The notes under the pieces are model-generated. The model did no database searches, was not told where the DNA came from, and was given only the letters and a program-made list of their open reading frames with translations. From contig JAQOTA010000069.1 in assembly GCA_029532415.1 (NCBI GenBank), forward strand, positions 434,001 to 498,000: 64,000 bases of DNA. The letters run 5' to 3'. Positions 9,878-20,177 of this stretch are shown piece after piece; the first letter of the stretch is position 1; each line of letters opens with the position of its first letter. A program made the position numbers and the translations under genes. Source of the DNA: Marasmius tenuissimus (Eukaryota > Basidiomycota > Agaricomycetes > Agaricales > Marasmiaceae).

Positions 9878-12487
9878 TCAACGTCGTTCAGTATATAGCA
9901 AATTTTGTCTGCGGAAACGCGTCAGGATCGTGTTTAGTCCAAGAGATGTTGAACACACTCGTAGGAATTTTCCTTTCCACTGTAGCGCAGGTACGACGAT
10001 GAGGAACACACCAACGACAATCCTATGTGAACGTGAGCTCATTGGTATCACCTGTCAGGCGATAATCAGAGGACTTACGCTGCCTCGCATCCAAACGTCT
10101 GCTCAGCGCCGTAGGCCATCACCCATGGAATTTGATACCATGCAACAGCGAAACCACCAAGAGAACGAGTCAAATTCAGAAGACCACTGACCTCGCCCTG
10201 GAGGGTGGAAAAGGAGTCATTGCAATACGCATCTGCCAGCGAAAATCATCAGTACTTTGGAAGGCAGTGGCAAAGAAATACCCCGAGATACCCACAAATT
10301 TGGGCAGTCGCCATCATCTGCGCGGTCGCAGCGATACCCCATCCGAAAACCACCGCCACGGTATGCATACGTTGTTCCAAGGCGTAGCCCAAAAGGACGA
10401 ATCCAGCAATATACAGCACAACTGCCGGGTAGCATATCCTTCAGAACCCACTTCAGTATATAGTTCATTCGTAGTGTAGAATTTTGGGTTACCATAGTCG
10501 ATCCTCCGGAACAAAAACTCCCTTGTTGCGTCTCAGACTGTATGCCAGAATCCAATCGTTGCCGGACTTGGTGAGCACTGTCCCGATAGCGGTCGCCACC
10601 TAAGAGTACAATTCAAGAACAGCCCTCTGGGAGAGCTGAAAACATCACTCACAAGAGGTGTGGCGTACCCTCCCGAGACGCCAGTAATACTCCAACCAAA
10701 TCCTACTGGTGGTGGGGCTCCCAAAAATACGGCGTTCGTAAGCTGAGGCAGCAATGTCAAACGGTGAGCCGAGACATGAGACACGTCGTACTTACAGTCA
10801 TACCAATACCAAATCCAAGGACGACATTCTCAACGAGACAAGTAAGTCATGTTCAAACGGAACGGTAGTTAGCTTACAATGAAGATCATCATTCCGAACA
10901 TATGAGGCCTCCACATCAAGTTGAAGGTTGGGAGTATGGCCTTCTTCCATGAGGCGCGATACTTGGCCAATCGAAGGGCGGTGATACCGACGAGGGTCTC
11001 CAAGCGGTATCGAAGTCCAGTTCCAGGCGGGGGTATGTTCGAATTTGTTCGGCGATCAGATAGCCTATCCATAGAGATGGGCAAGTCAGTCATAGGGAAA
11101 CGCAATTCAAGCAACGACGTACGTCTCCGTGCAAAAAGCGATGAGTACGCAAACCACGCCACCATACATAGAGCCAATACCGTAAGCCCATCTCCAGCTG
11201 TTGTGAGCAACGAGGAACCCGAATGCTGTTTTCTTGTCAGGCTTGCTTATGGGAATGTTGGGTGTCCTCACCAAATGGAGAGAGGAAAACAGCCATTATA
11301 AAGCCCATGGTCCATATGCCAACCTAGAATCAACGATTGTGAACGAAGCTTTCAGAGAAGGAAGTACAGTTGGACAGACCATTTTTGCTTGCAAATGGAA
11401 AGGATACATGTCGGAAATGATGTAGAGGCCCTTGGTCCTCGGTCAGCATTGCGAAGAGATATTCCGATAAAAACGCGTACCGTGATTTGCGGTGCAGCAC
11501 TACAGCATCCCATGAGTTTTGTGGCCTGCAGAAAGGATGGGAATGATCTTACCCGAAGAAAGCGCAAAGACAACGGAATGCTGATGGAAGAGCCTCAGTG
11601 TTGTTTGACGCGGCGGGGAACCAATAAATTGATCTCACCGTCGAACATGCCAACGCTGTCGGACCAGGTACATCCAATGAGAAACACGAGAGCAAGAATC
11701 TGCTCGCTCATGAGTCGACTGAAGAAAATACGGACGTTGCACTCACTTGAGACCAGAACATGACAGGAAGACGTCCATAACGATTGATAAGCCAAACCGA
11801 AAAAAAGGCTCCGAATCCTATGGTTAAGCGGAGTCGTATGAGTACAGAGAACTTTGTTTGAATTGATATTCAGGACCTATCACGAAGAGGGCCCAGCTAG
11901 AAGATCCGACACCCCTTTGATCAGAAACGAGAGGATTCTCAAGCCAGAAACCCACTCACTTTGCGGTCGTTTTGTTGAGCTGTTCAGGCGTGGTGCCAAA
12001 GTCCTGAGCCATTGCGAACACCGTGGTAATACCTAGGTAAATCAGTATCAAATTTCATGAATGGGCGATTCACATACCTATTCCGTTGTCGAAATCCGGA
12101 ACGATAGCTGCCAGTATGATCACCAACATATGGAAGGCTTTCTTTCGTTCACTCCAGTTTTGGGGATCCAGCGGTGAGTCCGAAGGTTGAGGCCATAAAA
12201 TCTTAGTGCCATCGGAGGATAACTTCAAGGTGGACGCTGCAGCCTCTCCGAACTCGGCCCGCGCTTCCCTGGGTACCCATCACTGTTAGTTGAGCTTTGG
12301 GATCATGTAACATTACGACCTACTCAGGATCGACAATCAAATTTTTTCCAGCATTCTGTTCGTAATAGGCGTTCCAATCAATCTTATCATCGCGCTCGAA
12401 GTTCACCGAGTTTGGTCCACTGTTCTGCCGCACCGTCGACTCGGAATCCGATCCAGAGTCCTGATTCGCTCGTTCAGGGAGTCCCAT
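9878..12487 (-). CDS. MFS transporter (DHA1-like)
   Basis: Major facilitator superfamily multi-span transporter of the plasma membrane or vacuole; substrate unknown. Exons join in phase from ATG 12487 (MGLPERANQDSGSDSESTVR, an acidic cytosolic start) to TGA 9878-9880. Landmarks in order: WPQPSDSPLDPQNWSERKKA before span 1, VPDFDNGIG, the A-motif loop INRYGRLPVMFWSQ between spans 2 and 3, GLYIISDMYPFHLQAKM in span 4-5, HNSWRWAYG, a long central loop ending YRLETLVGITALRLAKYRASW, VFLGAPPPVGFGWS, and the late conserved LQGEVSGLLNLTRSLGGFAV with a C-terminal PALQWKGK. About a dozen or more short introns. It is a more divergent relative of the tandem pair at 39-46 kb. No break found. Confidence 0.8.
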
Positions 12488-14345
12488 CGTCGCAGAAGAG
12501 GAAGGAAGTCGCGAGGAGGAGGGGATAGACCAGGGGCTAGGGACGAGGAAACGGATCGCGTTCGCCGCTTTATACTCAAGATTGGCCGAGCCAATGAAAT
12601 GTCATGGAAAAGACGGGAAGGCGACCACGGTGAATGAGTTAAGAGACTTATGGGTCCTCGAAGTGGCTGAAATGAGTATATGAAGGAATGGTTTCTCGCG
12701 ATTGAAGGATATCGGCCGACACCCGCAGGAGATTCTTACAGATGGTTACCGCTTTTGTTGCGAATCCCCGCTGGCTTACGGCCTTCTCACTTGCTCTTGG
12801 TGTAAATTGCCTCGGGCTAAACCTGGCGACAAATTCGCCAACGTGACGGCCCCGATTCATATTCCTAGGCTCGTTAAATGTCCAGGATCTGACAGCTCGC
12901 GCTGTGAGCTGAATCAATGGGTTGGCTGACGCGGGTCTACCTGGGTTGCTGTAAAGAACACCACCTCAGCCTCGCCCTCGTTGGAGGACGGCCAACTCGT
13001 ACCTGTCGATCCTAGTCCCATCAGGGACCGGGTCATGATTTGCTTTGAGCGTGGAGGCCCATCAGCCAAGTATCGACAATCATATTTTCTTGACTTCGCA
13101 CTCCCTGCGGGATCGCGGCGTCAACCTGGTTTTCCGATTTCTGCTTGTATTGCACTGACTTCCGTTACGATCTTCATGCAAGTGCTATTGCGCTTACGTT
13201 CCGCAGATAGAATTTTGGCTGCATTCGATGTGCCGCCATCGAACTGGGGTAGAATTTGAACCCCAAACAATATATTCCTATCGCACCCTGAACGGCGTCC
13301 TTATGAGCCGCCCGCAATCCTTTGGTTTACCTGCGTTCCATGAACCGGTACGTGCGTGCGCAAATATTGGTATCTTCCCAAGGTAGGGTGGGGGTTATGA
13401 ACAGACCGACCACCGAATGTGTCAGGCAGGTAATTGCCTTCTAGACAGTTTGTCAACCGTAAGACGTGTCTGCAACTGGGACAGACGGTTCAAGCTAACA
13501 GTGAAGGCTGATATGTATCGCAGTTTTGTGGACAATGCTAGAGTTGATATGTTTTGTGGTCATAGCGCTTCATAGCGGTTGTAGCGACTGGAAACGCATG
13601 AGGGATACATAAGTGGGTAAAAGATTCGATTGGAATAGAACTTACACACCTTTTATACGCATGCTTGCGGCCACTATGGCTTTAACGATTCTCCTGTCGA
13701 TAAGCAACAGACGCCGTGTTGTCGTTGGATAGAGTCAAGTCATCGACTTGCGTAGTCGAGGAACAAGGACTCAAAGACTAGCCCGATAGAAACGTCGACT
13801 CGGAGCTCTCTGTCTCCCGAGTTGAGTAGCTCCGTCCCATCTGTACAGGAAGACCTGAGACCCGTTCGAAGTTATGCACCAAGTTGAGCATTGACAATTT
13901 GACGGTCCAAAGGAGAATTTGGCCAACAGGTTCAGCCCAACGAGACTATCTCGAGAAGTCCGTCTTCTTGGAAGTGTTATACCGAGCTCTTTTTCGCCTT
14001 TCGCAACGGGAGAGACTATTTCTCCTGAGCAAATCATGCTACTCAGAGAACCTTCATGCCACGATACTTGTCTCTTTCCAGTTTTGTAGTTCATCACTAA
14101 TAGAAAAGAGGTGTACTTTTGAGTACTTGGACAATCATAAGGGCCTATTCACGTCGTATTGAGTTTTGCCGATTGAGAGTGACGTGGGGGGTTCTCTGGC
14201 AAGACGCGTAAATGGTCCAAGCGCGGGAATTATTGACGTGTCTCCTTCCTAATATAGCAACCATTACACGTTCGAAGAATTTCAACCTGAGCGTCACCTC
14301 AACCTTGTCCCATAACCACCATCTCGCTCGCTAGAGCTCTAGACG
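12488..14345. other. long intergenic region, no gene recognised
   Basis: About 1.85 kb. Frames up to about 108 codons exist on both strands (for example 13771-14097 minus) but none has a recognisable motif. The last 200 bases must contain the promoter of the DnaJ gene. Confidence 0.4.
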
Positions 14346-16193
14346 ATGCGCATTCCAGCGCTTTCTCTCTCTCTTTCTCTTCTGCTTGCACTAGCCTCTC
14401 TGGTGGAAGGAAATAGTGCAGGAAACAGTGGAGGACTATACCCGCCAGGATTATTACCCCTCATTAATCGGGCTAATGCACTACTCTCAGCGGGACAATT
14501 CAATGAGGCGGCGAACGTATACACGGAGGCGATAGGTAGGTCATGAATTCTGTTGCTCCTAAACTATTTGCCAATGTCATCACTTTGCGATTAGACCAGT
14601 CTCCCAGCGACTATCTGCTGTACTATAAACGGGCAACAGCATACCTATCCCTCTCGAGGCATTCATTGGCATTGGACGACTTTGACAAGGTCCTGAAACT
14701 GACAGGGAACAGCTTTGATAATGCTTTCCTCATGAAGGCCCGGATCCATCTCAAAGAAGGCGACTACACTGCTGCTAAATCCACCCTCACAACTTACCTG
14801 GAATCACCATCGACTTCTTCCTCGACCGCGAAGCAAGATGCCTTGGACTTGCAAACTAAAGTTGACGAGGCGACGGAACTTCTTGCCAAAGCACAGAATG
14901 AGGCTAAAGCTCATTTACCTTCGGCATGCGTCGAATCAACGTCCACACTCCTGCGAGACTATTCCCCGTATTCAATATCGATTCGTTCGTTGCGTGCGGA
15001 GTGCTCGTTGCTTTCGGGTGATGTAGGCGGCGCGGTTGGAGATTACACGCGACTAGCCAGTCTTTTGCCTGCGGAGGAGGCTATGAAGACGCACGTACAA
15101 GTGTTCCGCCTGTCATACTTCTTCCTTCCTGCGCCAGAGGAAGGCGTGGCTGCTCTAAATCCTCTCAAGCAATGTCTCCACTTTGATCCCGACAACAAGA
15201 CCTGTCTTTCGTTACATCGACAAGCCAAGGCGTTCGAGAGGTCATATAACAAGCTGAATGATCTTCTTGCGAAGGAAGATTGGCGGGGAGCGGTTGGAGT
15301 ATTGACGGAATCTGGGAAGGGCAAGGAGAAGGAGCTGCTGAAGAAGTTTGATGAAGCGATGGAGGCGAATACTCTTCGAGAGCTCCTTCTGGCACCCCCA
15401 GGGAAGAGATCGAAGCTGGGCAAAGACCAGGAAATCCCCCTTCCCGACCCTCGCCTTTCCTCACCTCGACGACAAACATTGATCCGTGCTCTGTGCCGTG
15501 CCTACACCAACCTTGCTTCTGCATCATCCGGCTCGACGTATCAGAATAAAGCGAACACCTACTGCTCCGAGCTCCTGAAGATGACTGACTGTGAGGATGA
15601 CATCGACGGATTGGTCGGGAAGGCACAGTTCTTGTTGGCTTCTGACGATGATTCGGAGGCAGAGGAAGCAGTTCGGTTACTTGAGAAGGCATTTGAGGCC
15701 AGTGGCAGGAGCGACAGGGACGTGCACAAACGCCTGAACGATGCGAGGAAGACGATGAAAATGAGGAAGAGAAAGGATTACTACAAGGTTCTCGGAGTTG
15801 GCCGGGATGCAGACGAGAAGACTATCAAGAAAGCTTTCAGGAAGGCAGCGAAGATTGCCCACCCTGACAAGGGAGGAAGTGAACAGAAGATGGCTGCCGT
15901 TAATGAAGCTTATGAAGTCTTGAGCAATCCAGGTATGTTTCACTCGTCATCGTATGTGGTGCAAGTCTCACCCATCTACCTTCGCAGAATTGCGCGCACG
16001 GTTCGATAACGGTGATGACCCGAATGATCCTTCTGGAGGTGGTGCTTCGCCGTTTACGTATGGCTATCCTGGACATGGCGGTGGTTTCGGCGGTGGTTTC
16101 CCCGGCGGTGACCATCCATTTGCACAGTTCTTCCAGCAGTCCCAGGGCGGTGGCGGTGGACAGGGATTCAAGTTCCACTTTAGCCATGGTTAG
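14346..16193 (+). CDS. DNAJC3: ER-lumenal TPR and J-domain co-chaperone, p58IPK/DNAJC3-like
   Basis: Co-chaperone that holds unfolded proteins through TPR repeats and activates the ER Hsp70 BiP through its J domain. Three exons: 14346-14535, 14595-15932, 15988-16193, giving about 577 residues. The start has a signal peptide ([22 protein letters not shown]). TPR-like helices follow ([40 protein letters not shown] and later repeats to about residue 430). The J domain begins [20 protein letters not shown] and has the catalytic HPD in KIAHPDKGG, then [20 protein letters not shown]. The C-terminus is Gly/Phe-rich ([20 protein letters not shown]). This domain order with signal peptide is the DNAJC3 pattern; DNAJC7 lacks the signal peptide. 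The symbol names the animal orthologue group. No ER-retention tail is visible (ends FHFSHG). Confidence 0.9.
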
Positions 16194-16967
16194 TGTGTAC
16201 GATTTATACGAGGAGGGGGTTGTAGTATTATATGCATTGCGTAGGGTATATGAATCACTGTATTTAACGCGCACTTACATTCGGACACACATTCACACTT
16301 CTCAAGCAAGCTCACGGTTGGGCTCGATCTGGTTGTTTGCAGCGATGGGCGCTAAACCATCAGACTGGCGCTTCGGTCTCAACCTAGCTTGAACTCGGAC
16401 TCCCATGACGATCCTCATATGCACCTGCCACTGGCTGCCAGAGCTTCCCGTTCCTTCCCGCACATGTTCTATGCAACTTCTCCTCAAACCTTAATTTGTG
16501 GATAGCGAATGTCGGAGATCCGACCATATCTGACCCAGTGTGCGTCCCAAAATATCATCCTCAAGAGAGGACCAGAGACAAACCCGTTGAGCTACAGCAG
16601 GTACTGAACGTTGCTGTCGGAGGGTGCTGTGGTCATGACCTCGAGGCTACCCTCGTCGTGCTCGGCGGGGGCAAAGAGCAATAACGTCCATTGATTATGA
16701 TACGACAGCGCCAGCTCTAGTCTCCCCTAGGCAGACTCTCACGGCTGCGGACAGTCGTGGGTGAGACGACAGCTCACTCTTCCCAGATCCGGTCTTCATT
16801 CAACAGAGCGAAAAGGGGGGTCCCTCAGTCGACGAGGCGGCAGACCCGCAAGGCTTTGATCTGTGATGGACATCAGCCAGTGCATATGGATATAAACCAT
16901 CGGGAGAAGACGACCAGCCTTTGAACCAGCACTCTTCCCCCACTTGTCTCTGGAAACGTCTGGCACA
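16194..16967. other. intergenic, no gene seen
   Basis: 3' region of the DnaJ gene and promoter region of the hydrolase. Short frames only. Confidence 0.45.
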
Positions 16968-18319
16968 ATGCCCTTCGTCGATTACAGGACAGCACATGGC
17001 ACAATCAAGTATAATTACACCATTTCGACTCCCTACTCTTCAGACGCGGACACCATCTGTCCCGGTCTACCAATAATCTTCTTCATACACCCTATCTACT
17101 GCCTCCAGTCAGTCTATCATTGTGAGCAATTTGATAAACTTCATCGCCCGGTTTACTCACCGGTCTCTCTCATATAGCCCAGTTCGCAGATCCACGCCTA
17201 CGTAGGTTCAATCTCGTGTCGTACGACTTAAGAGAACATGGAGAAACGACCGGCCCCAGAATACCATCAACGTATAACGAAGAGGACGCTGCGGACGATG
17301 TGGCCCGACTCATGGTGACTATCCCTCGCCGTTCTCTATCTCCAGCGTTCCTTGACCGCTGACCAGCCTTTTAGGATGCTCTAAAGCTACCGCCCTGCCA
17401 CGTTTTCGGTATGTCGACAGGCGCGACCATCGCCTTGCAATTCGCCATCTCCTATCCTGAAAGGACACTCTCCTTGTGCCTAGTCTCACAGCTCTGCCTT
17501 AAAGAGGTGTGTTCGCAGCTCGCTGCATCAAACTCGTGCCAAAGCATATGTTTACCCGTTATCATTTTCCGCCATCAATCCATAGCTTCCCGAGGCTGCT
17601 GAGGGGCATCAGGAGGTTTACGATCGTTACGTGGCCGCATTCCCGGACGCGTCGACGGTGGACACAGAACTTATCGGTGAAGCATTTCAAGGCGCAAGCG
17701 AGTTTGCGTTTACGGACGGCCCGCACTCAGACCTCGCCGTAGCGTATGTATATTTCCTCTCGCCCTCTAACTACGCCTGTTGAAGAACTGGTTTACAGGA
17801 TCATGAAGCTCGCAGCGCCTTATATAACACTACGGTGGAATTATACGACTCTTGACGTGTGCAAGACACTGGCTCTCGATTTCATGAAAAAGCGGAGAAC
17901 ACACAGCACGTCTGAGCTGTCTAGAATCAGGTGTCCCGTGAAAGTAATACACGGGTCAAGGGACCTTTGTTACCCCCTGGAATATACCGAGGAGTTAGTC
18001 AGGCACCTGGAAGATGCTAGGGTGGACGTGTCATTGGTAGAGGTTGAAGGGGCGCCCCATTTTGTGTGCATTGAGTATGGAGAAGTGTGAGTATCGCGAA
18101 TCATTGCTTTGTTCGATATATATTGTGTCGCTCACTATTTTCAGAATCAATCCAATATTACACGACTATATTGTTCAGGTACATTACAAAGGTTCACCGA
18201 ATGCGCCGATACCGCCGATTATGGATGAACCAACTTCACCTTGGGACAGATTGTTGAAGGAGGCTGGATGGCAGGACGGAAGCGACTTGTCCGATGACGA
18301 CTTCATTATCGGATGTTGA
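16968..18319 (+). CDS. alpha/beta hydrolase-fold protein
   Basis: Six exons join in phase: 16968-17121, 17178-17314, 17375-17506, 17586-17743, 17799-18086, 18145-18319, giving 347 residues. The start MPFVDYRTAHGTIKYNYTIS is preferred over an upstream non-ATG frame. Catalytic triad candidates are visible: nucleophile Ser in FGMSTG (GxSxG), Asp in HGSRDLCYP, His in GAPHFV. The oxyanion-side strand is LPIIFFIHPIY instead of the usual HG. SYDLREHGET is the strand after it. Lipase, esterase or epoxide-hydrolase-like activity is possible; substrate unknown. Ends DDDFIIGC, an acidic tail after the fold. The retrotransposon sits 300 bases downstream and does not interrupt it. Confidence 0.8.
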
Positions 18320-18623
18320 AGCAGAGCAGTACTGTCCCTTTCGCTCGAGACATGTATTGAATTATACCCGGTCTTTTCTATCGAACGGACAACCGGACAG
18401 TAACCCATATGACAGATGTCCAATGGAGTCCGCCGCCACCTCGCTCTCATTTCACCACAATACCTTGGCTTCATATCGTGATATGCCTTGTGTTTGTTAC
18501 CTGTAGAATTACCCCATGTAGCTATACAATTGTTTTTGCTTTCGGCGTGCACAGACGTACAGAAGTTCTACATCAGAACAGCTCGGCAATACGCCGCTCG
18601 CTCGATAGCTGCCAACCCATCTG

Positions 18624-18947
18624 TGTTATGACTGGTGTTCACAACGTAAGCTCAATACTGAGTTATCGACCTGTCTTGGTTCCGGTGTCGTGAATGTGAG
18701 ATTGAGTTGTAAGGTCAAGCTGAAGAGCAAGACCTTCTACTATACAAGTATAAATACTAAAGCTGGAACTGCGTACATACTGCGAACTGTTGTAAATACT
18801 GCGATCAGAGACTGCGTACATACTGCGAACTACTGCGAATACTGTGGTCTGATAAATAACACTGCAATCAGATAAATAATCGTATCAGAGTCATAGATAA
18901 GATATCATGGATGAAGAAAATGATATACCCCTTTCGTAACTGTAACA
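18624..18947 (-). repeat. 3' LTR of the chromovirus
   Basis: 324 bases, same ends as the other LTR. It differs from the 5' copy by two transitions, at about 18683 and 18695. Contains the same TATA box (tataaata, 18749-18756) and the 15-mer complementary to the primer-binding site (18710-18724). Confidence 0.97.
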
Positions 18948-18961
18948 TTACCCCATCTTTA
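18948..18961 (-). other. polypurine tract
   Basis: Sense strand AAAGATGGGGTAA immediately before the 3' LTR, the usual place for plus-strand priming. Confidence 0.6.
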
Positions 18962-19017
18962 TATTGAATGTCCACATTTAATTTCATATAGCCATCCTAA
19001 ATCCAATTTTCCTCCTA

Positions 19018-20130
19018 TCAGAATTGAACCGGTTCGTCACAAATGTTGGAAGCTGTAACATTGTCGTAATCGTTATCATAATCAGAATCAGGAACGTTAG
19101 GTTGGCGTGGTTGTAGGAAGGGTCGTTGAGGGCAGGTAGAGGGATAATGCCCTGGAGATCGTCGGTTGCAGTAATTGCAAACCCATGTACTGCAGGAATG
19201 GGCGAAATGTCCGAACCCGTTACAGTTGAAACATGCGTCTCTGGAACTGGGCCTTCTCGATGGTCTGACTCGTGTTCTGATAGTTTGTCGTTGATTGGGT
19301 CTGTTAGGAAGGGAAACTGGTGCGGAACGATTCGAGTTGATAGATGATTGTGAGCTTCGTCGAGATCCTCCTCGTGATCCTCTAGGACGATTTCGTTGTC
19401 GGTTGGGTGTGGGGGCATTCGGTCTTGGGTCGTTAGTTTGAATTGGAGGTGGTTGGTATCGTAAATGTCCGATTGCTGAAGCAATGACATTTTCTACCAT
19501 TCGATCAGTGATGATACGAGGTGGAATAGGAATGGGAGCGGTTTCTACCGCTGTAGGTGGTTCGGCTACTGTGGACGAAATTTCTCCTTCCTCTCGTTCT
19601 TCCTTTACTACCATCTTTCCCTTGTTTCTCTTTTCTTCATTAACTCTGTTGATCTCTTCTGTGATTCGATGCTCTTCTCCGATTTTGATTTGTTCGAGCA
19701 TTCCAAAGTTGAGAGCGTTTTCGGCTAACGTTCCCAAGCTTTCTCGAAGTCCTTGAACATGTTCGACTAGTTTTGTATGCTCCCATCGTAGATCATAGAA
19801 AGTACGGGCGAAGAAAATGAGGTGTTCGTGGTTCTGGAGGTGGTCTGTAACGAGTTCGTCATAGTCGGAGTTCATGAGTATTGCTTCGATGTTGTTGCCA
19901 TCGGCGAGGTTAATGAGTGTTCGGGAAGGATACTGAAGCTGGTCTATAAGGGAAGGCATGTCATCGTGAGAGGAATTGTCGTTAATAGGTTGGTGTAGGG
20001 AGAGGTTGAAGTCGGAGTTTTGAGGATAGTCAAGGTAGGCTGGTGGTGGTGGTACTCGTTGACGAAGTACTGTGCGAAGCTGAGTTTCGTAAGTCTGTGA
20101 AGTAGATGCTGCTGCGTTGACAGAGACCAT
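19018..20130 (-). CDS. third ORF of the chromovirus, zinc-knuckle protein
   Basis: 370 residues from ATG 20130, in the same orientation as gag-pol, starting 47 bases after the pol stop and ending about 70 bases before the 3' LTR. N-terminal half has a long helical, charged region (KLVEHVQGLRESLGTL, KIGEEHRITEEINRVNEEKR), then a Pro-rich part, an Arg/Ser/Gly-rich part (RQRNRPRGSRGGSRRSSQSS), and two knuckles: CFNCNGFGHFAHSC (CX2CX4HX4C) and CNYCNRRSPGHYPSTC (CX2CX6HX4C). This looks like a second nucleocapsid-type protein, not an envelope: no signal peptide or membrane span in this frame. Function unknown. Confidence 0.8.
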   Translation of the reverse strand: MVSVNAAASTSQTYETQLRTVLRQRVPPPPAYLDYPQNSDFNLSLHQPINDNSSHDDMPSLIDQLQYPSRTLINLADGNNIEAILMNSDYDELVTDHLQNHEHLIFFARTFYDLRWEHTKLVEHVQGLRESLGTLAENALNFGMLEQIKIGEEHRITEEINRVNEEKRNKGKMVVKEEREEGEISSTVAEPPTAVETAPIPIPPRIITDRMVENVIASAIGHLRYQPPPIQTNDPRPNAPTPNRQRNRPRGSRGGSRRSSQSSINSNRSAPVSLPNRPNQRQTIRTRVRPSRRPSSRDACFNCNGFGHFAHSCSTWVCNYCNRRSPGHYPSTCPQRPFLQPRQPNVPDSDYDNDYDNVTASNICDEPVQF

Positions 20131-20177
20131 AGTGATATTTTGTTATGAGGATGAGTGAGAGTGATTGAATGATTTCT

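Noticed and set aside
13771..14097. 108-codon minus-strand frame
   Set aside because: No motif, no exon partners, and length is within what random frames give.
18984..19490. 168-codon minus-strand frame overlapping the third ORF of the retrotransposon, with a hydrophobic stretch near its end (looks like a possible envelope-type span)
   Set aside because: It lies inside the zinc-knuckle ORF in another frame, and the hydrophobic part is what the Asp/Tyr/Asn-rich repeat of that ORF gives when shifted. No signal peptide.
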